Below, one piece after another: positions 40,167-48,312 of a DNA stretch of 64,000 nucleotides. Numbering within the stretch: position 1 is the first letter of the stretch; the number at the start of each line of letters is the position of its first letter. Under the pieces are notes generated by a model that was not told the DNA's origin, made no database searches, and saw only the letters and a list, made by a program, of their open reading frames with translations. The translations under genes and the position numbers were made by a program. The DNA is from Clostridiales bacterium. GTDB taxonomy: Bacteria > Bacillota > Clostridia > Oscillospirales > Oscillospiraceae. Where the stretch lies: the NCBI GenBank assembly GCA_022774865.1, contig JALFLH010000024.1, positions 21,136-85,135 of the forward strand. The letters are read 5' to 3'.

Positions 40167-40517
40167 TTATTCGCTGATTTCCTTCGCAAGCTGCATGATC
40201 TCAAAGGCGTATTTCTGCTTGCCTTTTTCCAGCAGCTTTTTGTAGATGGGGTAGTTGATATCCATGCCGAGGAGCCCCACAATACCGATGATGATGCCAA
40301 GAACGAACATGGCGGTAGCGCCGCTTCCAATAACCTTCATGGAAAGGCACATTCCAATACCGGTAACCAGTGAGGCGATGATGCCAAAGCTGTATGTGAA
40401 AATCGTAGCCGGCAGCTTTGCTTTGGCATCCAGCTTGCGAAGAGCGACCACCTTGGAAGTGTCCTTCGGCGCGTATTCGTTGGCAAGCTGTTCTGCGTAA
40501 ATCTTATCTGTGTTCAT
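40167..40517 (-). CDS. small membrane protein, conserved hypothetical
   Basis: This is a 116-residue protein with ATG 40517 behind AAAGGAGG. An N-terminal soluble part (KIYAEQLANEYAPKDTSKVVALRKLDAKAK) precedes two hydrophobic helices (IFTYSFGIIASLVTGIGMCL and ATAMFVLGIIIGIVGLLGM), and a basic tail ends EIMQLAKEISE. Close relatives are annotated inconsistently in databases as far as I recall, so I give no function. The shared CCGGTAAG motif suggests control by the neighbouring TetR. Confidence 0.75.
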   Translation of the reverse strand: MNTDKIYAEQLANEYAPKDTSKVVALRKLDAKAKLPATIFTYSFGIIASLVTGIGMCLSMKVIGSGATAMFVLGIIIGIVGLLGMDINYPIYKKLLEKGKQKYAFEIMQLAKEISE

Positions 40518-40642
40518 GCTTGATTACCTCCTTTGTGTGATGGATCAATCTTACCGGAGGCGGCGCACAAACGGAACAACACAGACGGCATTTTGTGTTG
40601 CATTCAAAGATGGCTTCATATCGTCCACCGTATTTGACTCAA

Positions 40643-40685
40643 AATAGAAAACGTCATCGCGGACAAAAGCAGTCCGCGATGACGT
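40643..40685 (-). terminator. terminator of the tRNA-Thr transcript
   Basis: ACGTCATCGCGGAC-AAAAGCA-GTCCGCGATGACGT, a 14-bp perfect stem ending at the CCA end of the tRNA; on the minus strand followed by TTTTCTATTTT. Confidence 0.88.
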
Positions 40686-40760
40686 GGAGCTAGTGACCTG
40701 ACTCGAACAGGCGACCTTCTCATTACGAGTGAGATGCACTACCGACTGTGCTACACTAGC
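40685..40760 (-). tRNA. tRNA-Thr (anticodon CGT)
   Basis: The minus strand folds as a full cloverleaf. The acceptor is GCTAGTG/CACTAGC with an encoded CCA. The anticodon arm is TCTCA-CTCGTAA-TGAGA, giving anticodon CGT, which reads ACG. The T arm is CCTG-TTCGAGT-CAGG. Length 76 including CCA. Confidence 0.95.
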
Positions 40761-40772
40761 ATCAGCCTGATC

Positions 40773-40801
40773 ATTATACCGGCTTCAGGGCAAAAAGTCA
40801 A
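40773..40801 (-). promoter_or_regulatory. sigma-A promoter of tRNA-Thr
   Basis: TTGACT (40801-40796), 17 nt, TATAAT (40778-40773), 13 nt before the tRNA 5' end. Confidence 0.85.
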
Positions 40802-40868
40802 CAGCTTTTTCAGAATATTATGCCGCAGGCGGGGGCGGTTTTTCTGCCGGACTTCTTTCGATAAAGGA

Positions 40869-40897
40869 TTGCATTCTCCGGCAAAATATGCTATGCT
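40869..40897 (+). promoter_or_regulatory. promoter of the 145-residue membrane-protein gene
   Basis: TTGCAT, 17 nt, TATGCT. The TTG start is 32 nt downstream. Confidence 0.65.
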
Positions 40898-40928
40898 TAT
40901 GTTAGAATTTATTCCGGGAGGGATTATT

Positions 40929-41366
40929 TTGGCTAACCGTAGACGCTACAAGGAACTTGAACAACTGATGACCCGCATTCTTCTCGCCGACGCGGCGGTT
41001 TTTGTGCTGTATCTGCTGTCCGCCGGATTCGGCTGGACGGCACTGAAGGTAATTTCCACGATTATTGCGATTTTACTGTCCGGGCTGAGTTTGGCATTTC
41101 TGTATCTGAACGGGGAAATCCGTAAGCGCCGCAGCCTGTGGCTGGTGGTGGGCTTCGGCGCGGTTGTCGTCTGCCTGCTGGTATCCCTGCTGCTGAATTA
41201 TCCCGCTCCCGCCAAAAAAGTCCCTGCCAGCCAGGGAACCACCACTTCCGGCGTCACGGAGGGAACCAGCCCTGTGGACGGAACCGGCATTGCCGATACC
41301 ACCGGAATTGGGGACGCCACCGGCGGTACAACCGCCTCCACTGGCAGCGCCACACCGGCAGCCTGA
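40929..41366 (+). CDS. membrane protein with Thr/Gly-rich tail
   Basis: This is a 145-residue protein using TTG 40929 behind GGGAGGGA. It starts ANRRRYKELEQLMTRILLADA. Two or three hydrophobic helices follow (VFVLYLLSAGFGW, VISTIIAILLSGLSLAFLYL, LWLVVGFGAVVVCLLVSLLL). A ~50-residue low-complexity extracytoplasmic tail rich in Thr, Gly, Ala and Ser (TTTSGVTEGTSP) completes it. The tail is likely wall-spanning. No family recognised. It is a single gene with its own promoter and terminator. Confidence 0.72.
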   Translation: MANRRRYKELEQLMTRILLADAAVFVLYLLSAGFGWTALKVISTIIAILLSGLSLAFLYLNGEIRKRRSLWLVVGFGAVVVCLLVSLLLNYPAPAKKVPASQGTTTSGVTEGTSPVDGTGIADTTGIGDATGGTTASTGSATPAA

Positions 41367-41381
41367 CAGAAAAACAATAGC

Positions 41382-41414
41382 AGCGGGAGAAAACGCCAGT
41401 TTTCTCCCGCTTTG
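41382..41414 (+). terminator. terminator after the 145-residue gene
   Basis: AGCGGGAGAAAAC-GCCA-GTTTTCTCCCGCT followed by TTG; a 13-bp perfect stem, also placed to end the minus-strand telA transcript. Confidence 0.85.
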
Positions 41415-41436
41415 TATCTGTGCCGACTGAATGGCA

Positions 41437-42582
41437 TCAGGTTCCGCCTCGAATCTGCAGGAGTTTGCTCTTCAGGTCGTTCTCCATTTTTGCCATTTCC
41501 GCTTCGGCTGCCTGACGCTTCGCACGACCGTCTGCCTGAATCTTCATCACGTCGTCCAGCGTCTGAATCAGCTCGGCATTGGTCTTTTTCAGCGTCTCAA
41601 TATCCGCGATTCCCCGTTCCGCTTCTTTGGCCGTCTCGACGGAGGCCATGTGGAGCTTCTCGGCATTCTGCCTGAGCAGGGCGTTGGTAACGTCCGTCAC
41701 CTGCCGCTGTGCCTGGGCGGCCTCCGTGGAGTGGGCAATGCCAAAGGCCAGTACCATCTGGTTCTTCCACAGCGGAATGGTGTTCATCAGCGTGGTCTGG
41801 ATTTTTTCCACCATCACATTATCGTTGTTTTGAATCATGCGGATCTGGGGCGCGGTCTGGATGGAAATGGCTCTGGTCAGCTCCAGATCATGGATTTTCT
41901 TTTCAAAACGGCTGCATTTGTCTGCCAGATCCCGGGCAGCCTGCGCGTCCTCCGCAAGCCCGGTGCGCTGCGCCGTGGCTTCCAGTTCCCGCAGACGGCC
42001 CCGCTGAACCTGCTCCAGTTTCTGCTTGCCGGCCAGAATGTACATGGTCAGCTCCTTGAAGTAAGCCAGATTCTGCTCATACATTTTGTCCAGCATGGCG
42101 GAGTCCTTGAGCAGCCGAACCTGATGCTGCTGCAGGGCTTCGCTGATTTTTTCCACGTTTACCTCGGCCTTGGCATACCGGTTTTTCATGTTTTCCAGCT
42201 TGTTTGACTGCTTGCGGAAGAAGCCGAACAGGCCCTTTTCCTCCTCGGCGTCGCAGCCCTTCAACTCACCCACCACGTTTACAATCAGCTCGCCCACTTC
42301 ACCGAGATCCTGGGTGCGGACATTGGCCAGCGCGGCATCGGAGAAATCCGCCATTTTTTTCTGGGTTGCGGCGCCGTACTGCAGAATCTGGGCGGTGTTT
42401 TCCACATCGATTTTTGCCGCGAAGTCATCAATCATCTGCTTTTCCGCGGCGGTCAGCACCGGCTCGTCCGCCTGCGTCTGCGGAGCGGCGGGCTGGACTG
42501 CGGGTACCGGAGCCTCATCCAGTTCCGGCGTCAGCGTCAGACTTGGCGCTGTCTGCGCAAAATCATACGTTTCATTTTCCAT
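41437..42582 (-). CDS. TelA/YaaN family protein (toxic anion resistance)
   Basis: This is a 381-residue cytoplasmic, mostly alpha-helical protein; ATG 42582 lies behind GAGGGAGA. An acidic, Pro-rich N-terminus precedes the TelA core with TAAEKQMIDDFAAKIDVEN, ENMKNRYAKAEVNVEKISEAL and RAISIQTAPQIRMIQNNDNVMVEKIQ. Long coiled-coil regions run to the C-terminus. TelA was first linked to tellurite and peptide resistance and is often encoded with XpaC, as here (1-nt gap). The real cellular role is not settled, so resistance is family knowledge only. Confidence 0.92.
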   Translation of the reverse strand: MENETYDFAQTAPSLTLTPELDEAPVPAVQPAAPQTQADEPVLTAAEKQMIDDFAAKIDVENTAQILQYGAATQKKMADFSDAALANVRTQDLGEVGELIVNVVGELKGCDAEEEKGLFGFFRKQSNKLENMKNRYAKAEVNVEKISEALQQHQVRLLKDSAMLDKMYEQNLAYFKELTMYILAGKQKLEQVQRGRLRELEATAQRTGLAEDAQAARDLADKCSRFEKKIHDLELTRAISIQTAPQIRMIQNNDNVMVEKIQTTLMNTIPLWKNQMVLAFGIAHSTEAAQAQRQVTDVTNALLRQNAEKLHMASVETAKEAERGIADIETLKKTNAELIQTLDDVMKIQADGRAKRQAAEAEMAKMENDLKSKLLQIRGGT

Positions 42583-42583
42583 G

Positions 42584-43795
42584 TTAAATCTCCCTCTTTT
42601 CTGATACCTTCTGTTTTTTTATTTTGGTAAGCTCGTCATCGGTCAGACCCTCCTGCGCCAGCAGGGTATTCAGAACCGAAATATCGCTGGAAACATCCAG
42701 CGCCGTATCAGCGAACAGGTCGTCCAGCAGCCTTTCAAAGGCCACATTCAGTGTGTCCAGCGTGGTTTCAATCTCCCGCTTAGAATTTTCAATGGTATCT
42801 CCCTGAATCGGCTGGGCATCCATATCGGCGTAGGCGTTGAGCAGCTTGATTGTCATGGGGAGGTAGTAATCCATCAGTTTTTTCAGATCGGGGACGATTT
42901 CCGGATGTGCTTGCGCACGCTCGAAAATCTTTCGGACAATCGTCTCCATCCGGGAGATCTTTCTGGAAATCTCGTCTCCCGGGATGGCGTCGTTGCAGCT
43001 ACGGATCTGGGCGATGAAAGCGTTGCCGCGATTCAGCACATCCTGCACAGCGGAAGACGGCGCAGCCTTGGGTGCGGGGGTTGGCTGCTTTTCGGCTTCC
43101 TGCTGGCGCTGCTCAAGCTGCCGGCGGCTTTGCTCATAGTAGCGGTAGGTTTCGTCGCTGGTAATCAGGCAGGTTTCCTCCCGATCCAGATGCCCCTCCA
43201 GGAACAGTCCGGCGTCGATCATCTGCCGCACCTCCCGACGGACGAACTCTCTGCTTTTGCGGACACCCCGCGCCAGCTTTTCCAGCGCGCAATGTGTGTT
43301 CTGTCCCAGAATCCGCCGGTAAACCTTGAAACGGCTCAGCCATTGCAGCTTGTGAACACCGCTGCAGAGCAGCCAGATGCCGCAGCCCAGACCGGCCAGA
43401 GTCAACAGCGCGGAGAAGGTAACGGCACCATTTCCGGTTATCAGCAGGCTGGCGATCAGAAGCGACAGAAAGGCAGGAAGCATACAAAGGGTGAGAATTC
43501 CCCCGCCGGCTGCCTTGAGAATGCCTGCGGCGGTCTGGTTACCGGTGCTGCCGTAGAGCCGGGCGATATTCTGGGCTGAGCCGGGAGCCGGCTCCTGCCG
43601 GCACCGCGGTGCGGCGGAACGGGCGGAAGCGTCCATGGCTTTCCGCACGGCTTCGCTGCCTCGATCCACGGCGCGTCCGATGATCTGGCTGACGGTTTGA
43701 TTGAGTTTCTGATAATCTCTGGAATTGACGGCGCGGTCGATAATCTCCTGAATATTTCGGCCCAGATCGTCCCAATCCCCATAATCCTGCGACAT
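42584..43795 (-). CDS. XpaC family protein (5-bromo-4-chloroindolyl phosphate hydrolysis protein)
   Basis: This is a 403-residue protein; ATG 43795 is preceded by TGGAG. The N-terminal ~110 residues are soluble (DDLGRNIQEIIDRAVNSRDYQKLNQTVSQIIGRAV). Two transmembrane helices follow (ILTLCMLPAFLSLLIASLLI and FSALLTLAGLGCGIWLL). A long C-terminal helical domain holds the family signature LPMTIKLLNAYADMDAQPIQG. The name comes from an early Bacillus phenotype, and enzymatic activity is doubtful. It is the first gene of an xpaC-telA pair. Confidence 0.9.
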   Translation of the reverse strand: MSQDYGDWDDLGRNIQEIIDRAVNSRDYQKLNQTVSQIIGRAVDRGSEAVRKAMDASARSAAPRCRQEPAPGSAQNIARLYGSTGNQTAAGILKAAGGGILTLCMLPAFLSLLIASLLITGNGAVTFSALLTLAGLGCGIWLLCSGVHKLQWLSRFKVYRRILGQNTHCALEKLARGVRKSREFVRREVRQMIDAGLFLEGHLDREETCLITSDETYRYYEQSRRQLEQRQQEAEKQPTPAPKAAPSSAVQDVLNRGNAFIAQIRSCNDAIPGDEISRKISRMETIVRKIFERAQAHPEIVPDLKKLMDYYLPMTIKLLNAYADMDAQPIQGDTIENSKREIETTLDTLNVAFERLLDDLFADTALDVSSDISVLNTLLAQEGLTDDELTKIKKQKVSEKREI

Positions 43796-43815
43796 AGTTT
43801 TCACTCCAGATTCCT

Positions 43816-44547
43816 TCAAAATTCCCCGGCTTCATACATGACGGCGGACAAGGCGCACAGGGGAGCGGTTTCGCACCGCAGAATCCGCCGCCCCAGAGTG
43901 CAGACCTGCAGCCCGGCGGCGCGCGCCTGTTCCACTTCCGCCTCCGAGAGGCCGCCCTCCGGCCCTGTAATCAGGCTGACCGAATGAAACGGCTTTGCCT
44001 GAAGCGCCATCTTCAGCGTCACGGCGTGTTCGTTTTCGTAAAACAGCAGCGCACGGTCGGCAGCGGCGGCGCGCGCCAGCGCAGCCGCGTAGCTGGGAAG
44101 GACGCTCACATCCGGAATTCTTCCGCGTCCGGACTGTTCGGCTGCCGAGGCGGCGATTTTCTGCCAGCGATCCAGTTTCTTCGCGAGGCTGCGTTCATCC
44201 GGCCTGGAAACACAGCGCGCGGACGGAAAAGCCACAATTTCACTGGCGCCCAGCTCGGTTGCCTTCTGGATCACGTGTTCCAGCTTGTCGGCTTTTGGGA
44301 AAGCCATGTATACGCTGATCCGGACGGCTGCCTCGGCGGTGGAATCGCGGGTTTCCAGCACATCCAGCAGATACCGCGCGGGCAGCGCTTCCCTGACCAG
44401 ACAGACCCATTCCTTTCCGTTCCCGTCGCACAGCAGCACTTCTTCCCCGGTTTGAAGCCGGAGAACCTTTGCGTGCCGGGCATTTTCACCGGTGAGAGCC
44501 GGGATGCCGCCGGAAAAATCCTCCGGTGAAACAAAAAAGCGAACCAT
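43816..44547 (-). CDS. rsmE: 16S rRNA (uracil(1498)-N(3))-methyltransferase
   Basis: This is a 243-residue SPOUT enzyme; ATG 44547 lies behind GGAGGATTAACC. The N-terminal PUA-like part shows VRFFVSPEDFSGG and ENARHAKVLRLQTGEEVLLCDG. The knotted domain has MAFPKADKLEHVIQKATELGASEIV, then SLITGPEGGLSEAEVEQARA and a closing RILRCETAPLCALSAVMYE. It methylates U1498 in the ribosomal decoding site. It is 20 bp upstream of xpaC and divergent from scpA. Confidence 0.95.
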   Translation of the reverse strand: MVRFFVSPEDFSGGIPALTGENARHAKVLRLQTGEEVLLCDGNGKEWVCLVREALPARYLLDVLETRDSTAEAAVRISVYMAFPKADKLEHVIQKATELGASEIVAFPSARCVSRPDERSLAKKLDRWQKIAASAAEQSGRGRIPDVSVLPSYAAALARAAAADRALLFYENEHAVTLKMALQAKPFHSVSLITGPEGGLSEAEVEQARAAGLQVCTLGRRILRCETAPLCALSAVMYEAGEF

Positions 44548-44671
44548 GGTTAATCCTCCGAGAATATGGATAATCTGATGGTATCACAAATTGTTCCCGG
44601 AATCAAGATGCGGAAGGATTTCCTTACCAAAATGGGGCGCTGCCCGCAAATGCCAAATTTCATGGAAATGC

Positions 44672-44700
44672 TTGCGTCCCGGGGAAAAGGATGCTATACT
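44672..44700 (+). promoter_or_regulatory. sigma-A promoter of the scpAB operon
   Basis: TTGCGT (44672-44677), 17 nt, TATACT (44695-44700), 36 nt before the scpA start. Confidence 0.72.
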
Positions 44701-44736
44701 ATTTCAAGTATATGCAAAAATGAGCAAGGAGCGCCT

Positions 44737-45558
44737 ATGGAAGAACCGCAGTACCGTTTGGAGGGCATTGTCCACACCCGCAGCGAGGAAATGGAGGACT
44801 TTGAAGGCCCGCTGGACGTTATTTTCCTGCTGCTGAGTAAGAATCGGATTGAGATTCAGGATGTGTCCATCACGGCCATACTGGAGCAGTATCTGGCCTA
44901 TCTGGACGAGATGAAGCGGCTGGATATGGAGATTGCCAGCGAGTTTATCACCATGGCCTCCCACCTGATGCTGATTAAGACCAAGATGCTGCTGTCCGCC
45001 GCGGAACAGGCGGAGGCGGAAAATGAGCTGGATCTGCTGCGCCAGAGCCTGATTGAACGCCAGCGCAAGGAGGCCATGGAGCAGATCAGGCTGGCAATCG
45101 GCCAGTTGGAGCCGAGAAATGAGATCGGACGCTGCATTTTCACCAAGGAACCGGAACCGCTGCGCAGAGATCGGAACTATCAATATAAGCATGAGCCGAC
45201 GGATCTGCTGCGGGCACTGGATACCATCGCGGAACGGAACAACCGCCGTCTGCCCCCGCCCACCAACAATTTCAAGGGCATCGTAGGCAAGGAACCCTAC
45301 CCGGTTTCCCGGAAATCCGGTGAGCTGCTGCGCAAGCTCATTCTGCGGGGCGTCGAGCGGCTGAAGAACCTGTTCAAGGGCAGCAAAACGCGCTCAGAAA
45401 TCGTGGCGACCTTTCTTGCGGTGCTGGAGCTGTGCAAGACCGGCTCCGCCAAACTGGAGGGCGACATCTCCGGTGAAAATCCCAACGTGAGACTGATTGA
45501 AAAGAAACAGCCGGGAGGCGATGAAAATGGAACAGAAGGAATTGCAGCGGGCGATTGA
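44737..45558 (+). CDS. scpA: segregation and condensation protein A
   Basis: This is a 273-residue kleisin of the SMC-ScpAB condensin. ATG 44737 lies behind AAGGAGCG. The N-terminal FEGPLDVIFLLLSKNRIEIQDVSI is the Smc-neck-binding region. EIASEFITMASHLMLIKTKMLL follows, and a C-terminal winged helix (RSEIVATFLAVLELCKTGSAKLEGD) contacts the Smc head. It overlaps scpB by 32 nt. It heads the set scpA-scpB-DUF2953-ytfJ, as is common in spore-forming Clostridia. Confidence 0.95.
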   Translation: MEEPQYRLEGIVHTRSEEMEDFEGPLDVIFLLLSKNRIEIQDVSITAILEQYLAYLDEMKRLDMEIASEFITMASHLMLIKTKMLLSAAEQAEAENELDLLRQSLIERQRKEAMEQIRLAIGQLEPRNEIGRCIFTKEPEPLRRDRNYQYKHEPTDLLRALDTIAERNNRRLPPPTNNFKGIVGKEPYPVSRKSGELLRKLILRGVERLKNLFKGSKTRSEIVATFLAVLELCKTGSAKLEGDISGENPNVRLIEKKQPGGDENGTEGIAAGD

Positions 45559-46108
45559 GGCCATTCTCTTCGCTGCGGGGGAGCGGGTGGAGGCATCCCG
45601 GCTGGCCATGGCGCTGGAAACCGACGAAACCGAAATCATGCAGGCGGCGGACGGGCTGGCGGACGCGTTGGCTTTTGACCGGCGGGGCATCCGCATCATC
45701 CGGCTGGAAAAGGGCTACCAGATGGTGTCCTCCGGCGAGATGGCGGACTACGTGACCAAAGCGCTGGAAACGAGAAAGCCCCCCAAGCTGTCCGCGTCCC
45801 AGTTGGAAGCGTTGACCATCATCGCCTATTACCAGCCGGCCACCAAAGCCATGGTGGAGCAGATCCGGGGCGTGGACAGCGCCTACTCCATCTCCGCGCT
45901 GCTGAACAAGCGGCTGATTGAGGAAGCCGGACGTCTGAATGTGCCGGGGCGGCCCATTCAGTACCGGACGACACCGGACTTCCTGCGCACCTTCGGCCTG
46001 TCCTCGCTGGAGGAGCTGCCGCCCATTGAAAAGGTCAGCTTCGGCGAGCCGCCGGCGGGAGATAAAGTGCCTGCGGCGGAGGAAACGTCTGCGCCGGAGG
46101 AGGCGTAA
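45527..46108 (+). CDS. scpB: segregation and condensation protein B
   Basis: This is a 193-residue tandem winged-helix partner of ScpA. ATG 45527 has GGGAGG 8 nt upstream. It shows LQRAIEAILFAAGERVEASRL, LEKGYQMVSSGEMADYV, then LSASQLEALTIIAYYQPATKAMVEQIRGVDS and a closing GRPIQYRTTPDFLRTFGL. The stop shares its last base with the next start (TAATG). Confidence 0.96.
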   Translation: MEQKELQRAIEAILFAAGERVEASRLAMALETDETEIMQAADGLADALAFDRRGIRIIRLEKGYQMVSSGEMADYVTKALETRKPPKLSASQLEALTIIAYYQPATKAMVEQIRGVDSAYSISALLNKRLIEEAGRLNVPGRPIQYRTTPDFLRTFGLSSLEELPPIEKVSFGEPPAGDKVPAAEETSAPEEA

Positions 46109-46794
46109 TGGGCTGGCTGATCGCGCTGGGCGTGCTTGCTTTCCTGGCACTGCTGCCGCTGGGCGTCCGCGTGAAGTATGACGCCGATGGCGCGGCGGGC
46201 TGGGCTTTGCTGGGGCCGGTACGCATCCGGCTGTTTCCCCGGCCGAAGAAAGAAAAAAAGCAGAAGAAGGAACGGCGGGGGAATCAGGCGCAGCCGGAGC
46301 GGGAAAACCCGGAACAGCCGTCCAGACCCGCGCAAAGGACACCGGAACAGCCACATCCGGCACAGCCTGCGCGGAATGGGAAGCCCAAGGAATCTGGCGG
46401 CAGACTGACGGATTTTCTTCCGCTTGTCAGGCTGGGACTGGATTTTCTGGGGGATTTCCGCAGAAAACTGCGGGTGAACCGGCTGGAGCTGAAGCTGGTG
46501 ATGGCGGCGGAGGACCCCTGCGATCTGGCCGTCAACTATGGCCGGGCATGGGCTGCCGTGGGCAATCTGATGCCCCGGCTTGAGAAAATTTTCGTCATCC
46601 AAAAACGAAATATTGAGGTCGAATGCGATTTCACCGCCGAGGATACACGGGTGATTGCCCGGCTGGATCTGACAATTACATTGGGGCGGCTGGTTTCCCT
46701 GGCGGCGGTGTATGCGGTTCGTGCCATCAAAGAATATCTGAAATTCAGGAACAAAAGAAAAGGCGGTGCTGTCAATGAGCAAAAATCTTCCTAA
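46108..46794 (+). CDS. DUF2953 domain protein (YtfI-like)
   Basis: This is a 228-residue protein with an N-terminal membrane anchor (WLIALGVLAFLALLPLGVRV). A Lys/Glu/Pro/Gln-rich linker (about 53-95) follows, and then the DUF2953 region with FLGDFRRKLRVNRLELKLVMAAEDPCDLAVNYG and a second hydrophobic part. The neighbour order before a ytfJ gene matches Bacillus ytfI-ytfJ. Function unknown; a spore-envelope role is inferred from neighbours. It overlaps ytfJ by 20 nt. Confidence 0.82.
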   Translation: MGWLIALGVLAFLALLPLGVRVKYDADGAAGWALLGPVRIRLFPRPKKEKKQKKERRGNQAQPERENPEQPSRPAQRTPEQPHPAQPARNGKPKESGGRLTDFLPLVRLGLDFLGDFRRKLRVNRLELKLVMAAEDPCDLAVNYGRAWAAVGNLMPRLEKIFVIQKRNIEVECDFTAEDTRVIARLDLTITLGRLVSLAAVYAVRAIKEYLKFRNKRKGGAVNEQKSS

Positions 46795-47170
46795 TATGCT
46801 GCAGGACACCATTTCCAAAATCCGAGAAATGGTGGACGTCAATTCTGTCATCGGCGATCCCATCACCACGCCGGACGGCGTGACCATCGTCCCGGTATCC
46901 AAGGTAAGCGTCGGCTTTGGCGGCGGCGGATCGGACTTTACCACCAAGAACGCGGGCAGCGGCGAAATGCCCTTCGGCGGCGGCGTGGGCGGCGGCGTGA
47001 AGGTGACGCCCATCTGCTTTTTGATCGTGAAGGACGGCAATGTGCGGATGATGCCCGTGGCGGCTCCGGCCAATACCACGGCTGACCGAATTGTGGAAAT
47101 GGTGCCGGATACGCTGGACAAGATCTCCGCCTTTATCGACAGCCGCACGAAGGGCAAGGACAACGCATAA
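46775..47170 (+). CDS. ytfJ: sporulation protein YtfJ (GerW family)
   Basis: This is a 131-residue protein; ATG 46775 lies behind AAAGGCGG. It has the GerW/YtfJ pattern: LQDTISKIREMVDVNSVIGDPITTPDGVTIVPVSKVSVGFGGGG, a Gly-rich stretch (FGGGVGGGVKVTP) and AFLIV-like core strands. In Bacillus the gene is expressed in the forespore and needed for germination with some nutrients. The operon position after scpAB and DUF2953 is conserved in Clostridia. Confidence 0.92.
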   Translation: MSKNLPNMLQDTISKIREMVDVNSVIGDPITTPDGVTIVPVSKVSVGFGGGGSDFTTKNAGSGEMPFGGGVGGGVKVTPICFLIVKDGNVRMMPVAAPANTTADRIVEMVPDTLDKISAFIDSRTKGKDNA

Positions 47171-47210
47171 CCTTTTCCAATCCCGGGTAAGATAGCCACG
47201 GGTGAGGTAG

Positions 47211-48293
47211 ATGAAACGAATTTTTGCCGGGACGGCGGCTGTTTTACTGGCTGCCGTCCTGTTTTTCCCTGTCAGCGTGCAGGCGTTGTCCGCCGAAAAA
47301 GCAATTCTGGTGGATGCCGCCACCGGACGGGTTCTGTATGAGAAGAATGCCGACGAGCGGAGCCTGATTGCCAGCACCACCAAGATCATGACAGCTCTTG
47401 TGGTCTGCGAGCAGTGCAACGTCCTGGACCGGATGCGGATTCCCAAAGAGGCTGTGGGCATCGAAGGCTCCTCCATGTATCTGCAGGAGGGGGAGGTTTT
47501 GACACTCCAGGAGCTGCTGTATGGGCTGATGCTCCATTCCGGCAACGACGCGGCGGTGGCTCTGGCCATTTACTGCGGCGGCACTGTAGAGGGCTTCGCG
47601 GAAATGATGAACGACAAGGCCCGGGTGCTGGGTATGACCCAGAGTCATTTTGAAAATCCCAACGGGCTGGACAGCCCCGGGCACTACTCCACCGCCCGGG
47701 ATCTGGCGATTCTGGCCTCCTATGCCATGAAAAACCCCATTTTCCACAAAACCGTCTCCACCAAAACAGTTACCGTGGGCAATCGCTATCTGCGCAACCA
47801 CAATAAGCTGCTGTGGCAGGTGGCAGGCGCAGACGGCGTGAAAACCGGCTACACGAAAGCTGCCGGGCGGATTCTGGTGTCCAGCGCCACCCGGGACGGG
47901 CGGCGGCTTATCGCGGTGACGATCAACGACCCGGATGACTGGAATGACCATGGGGCGCTTTTGGAGGAGGGCTTTTCCCGCTATCAGGTGCGCCGGATTG
48001 TCTCTGCCGGCGAGCGGATCGGCACGGTGGAAATTGCCGGCGGACAGGTGGGATACGCGGAGCTGGTGGCAGCGGAGGATTTCGACTATGCCCTCGCCCC
48101 GGAGGAAAGGTCGGAGCTGGTATTCAGCGGCCCCGGCTTTGTGTACGCCCCGGTAGCGCGGGGGGCCGATGCCGGATTTGCCCATGTTTGCATCGACGGG
48201 AAAAGCGTGGGGAAGATACCCATTGTGTTCGGTGAAACAGTGGAACAGAAAACTCAGGAGAAAAAAAGCCTCATACAGAGGCTGTTTGGCTGA
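47211..48293 (+). CDS. D-alanyl-D-alanine carboxypeptidase (DacF-type)
   Basis: This is a 360-residue enzyme with a signal peptide (AVLLAAVLFFPVSVQA). All S11 motifs are intact: SxxK is STTK (Ser55, Lys58), SGN is at 110-112, and KTG is at 211-213. The C-terminal PBP5 domain follows (GTVEIAGGQVGYAEL), then a short amphipathic tail. It trims the terminal D-Ala from stem peptides and so limits cross-linking. The DacF subtype acts in the forespore in Bacillus; here the genes before it (ytfJ) fit a sporulation role. ATG 47211 is preceded by GGTGAGGTAG. Confidence 0.95.
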   Translation: MKRIFAGTAAVLLAAVLFFPVSVQALSAEKAILVDAATGRVLYEKNADERSLIASTTKIMTALVVCEQCNVLDRMRIPKEAVGIEGSSMYLQEGEVLTLQELLYGLMLHSGNDAAVALAIYCGGTVEGFAEMMNDKARVLGMTQSHFENPNGLDSPGHYSTARDLAILASYAMKNPIFHKTVSTKTVTVGNRYLRNHNKLLWQVAGADGVKTGYTKAAGRILVSSATRDGRRLIAVTINDPDDWNDHGALLEEGFSRYQVRRIVSAGERIGTVEIAGGQVGYAELVAAEDFDYALAPEERSELVFSGPGFVYAPVARGADAGFAHVCIDGKSVGKIPIVFGETVEQKTQEKKSLIQRLFG

Positions 48294-48312
48294 AAGGGAG
48301 GGGAGAAAGCCC

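Noticed and set aside
40551..40739. 62-codon minus-strand frame overlapping tRNA-Thr
   Set aside because: It is read through the tRNA gene and its terminator, so it is not a real coding sequence.
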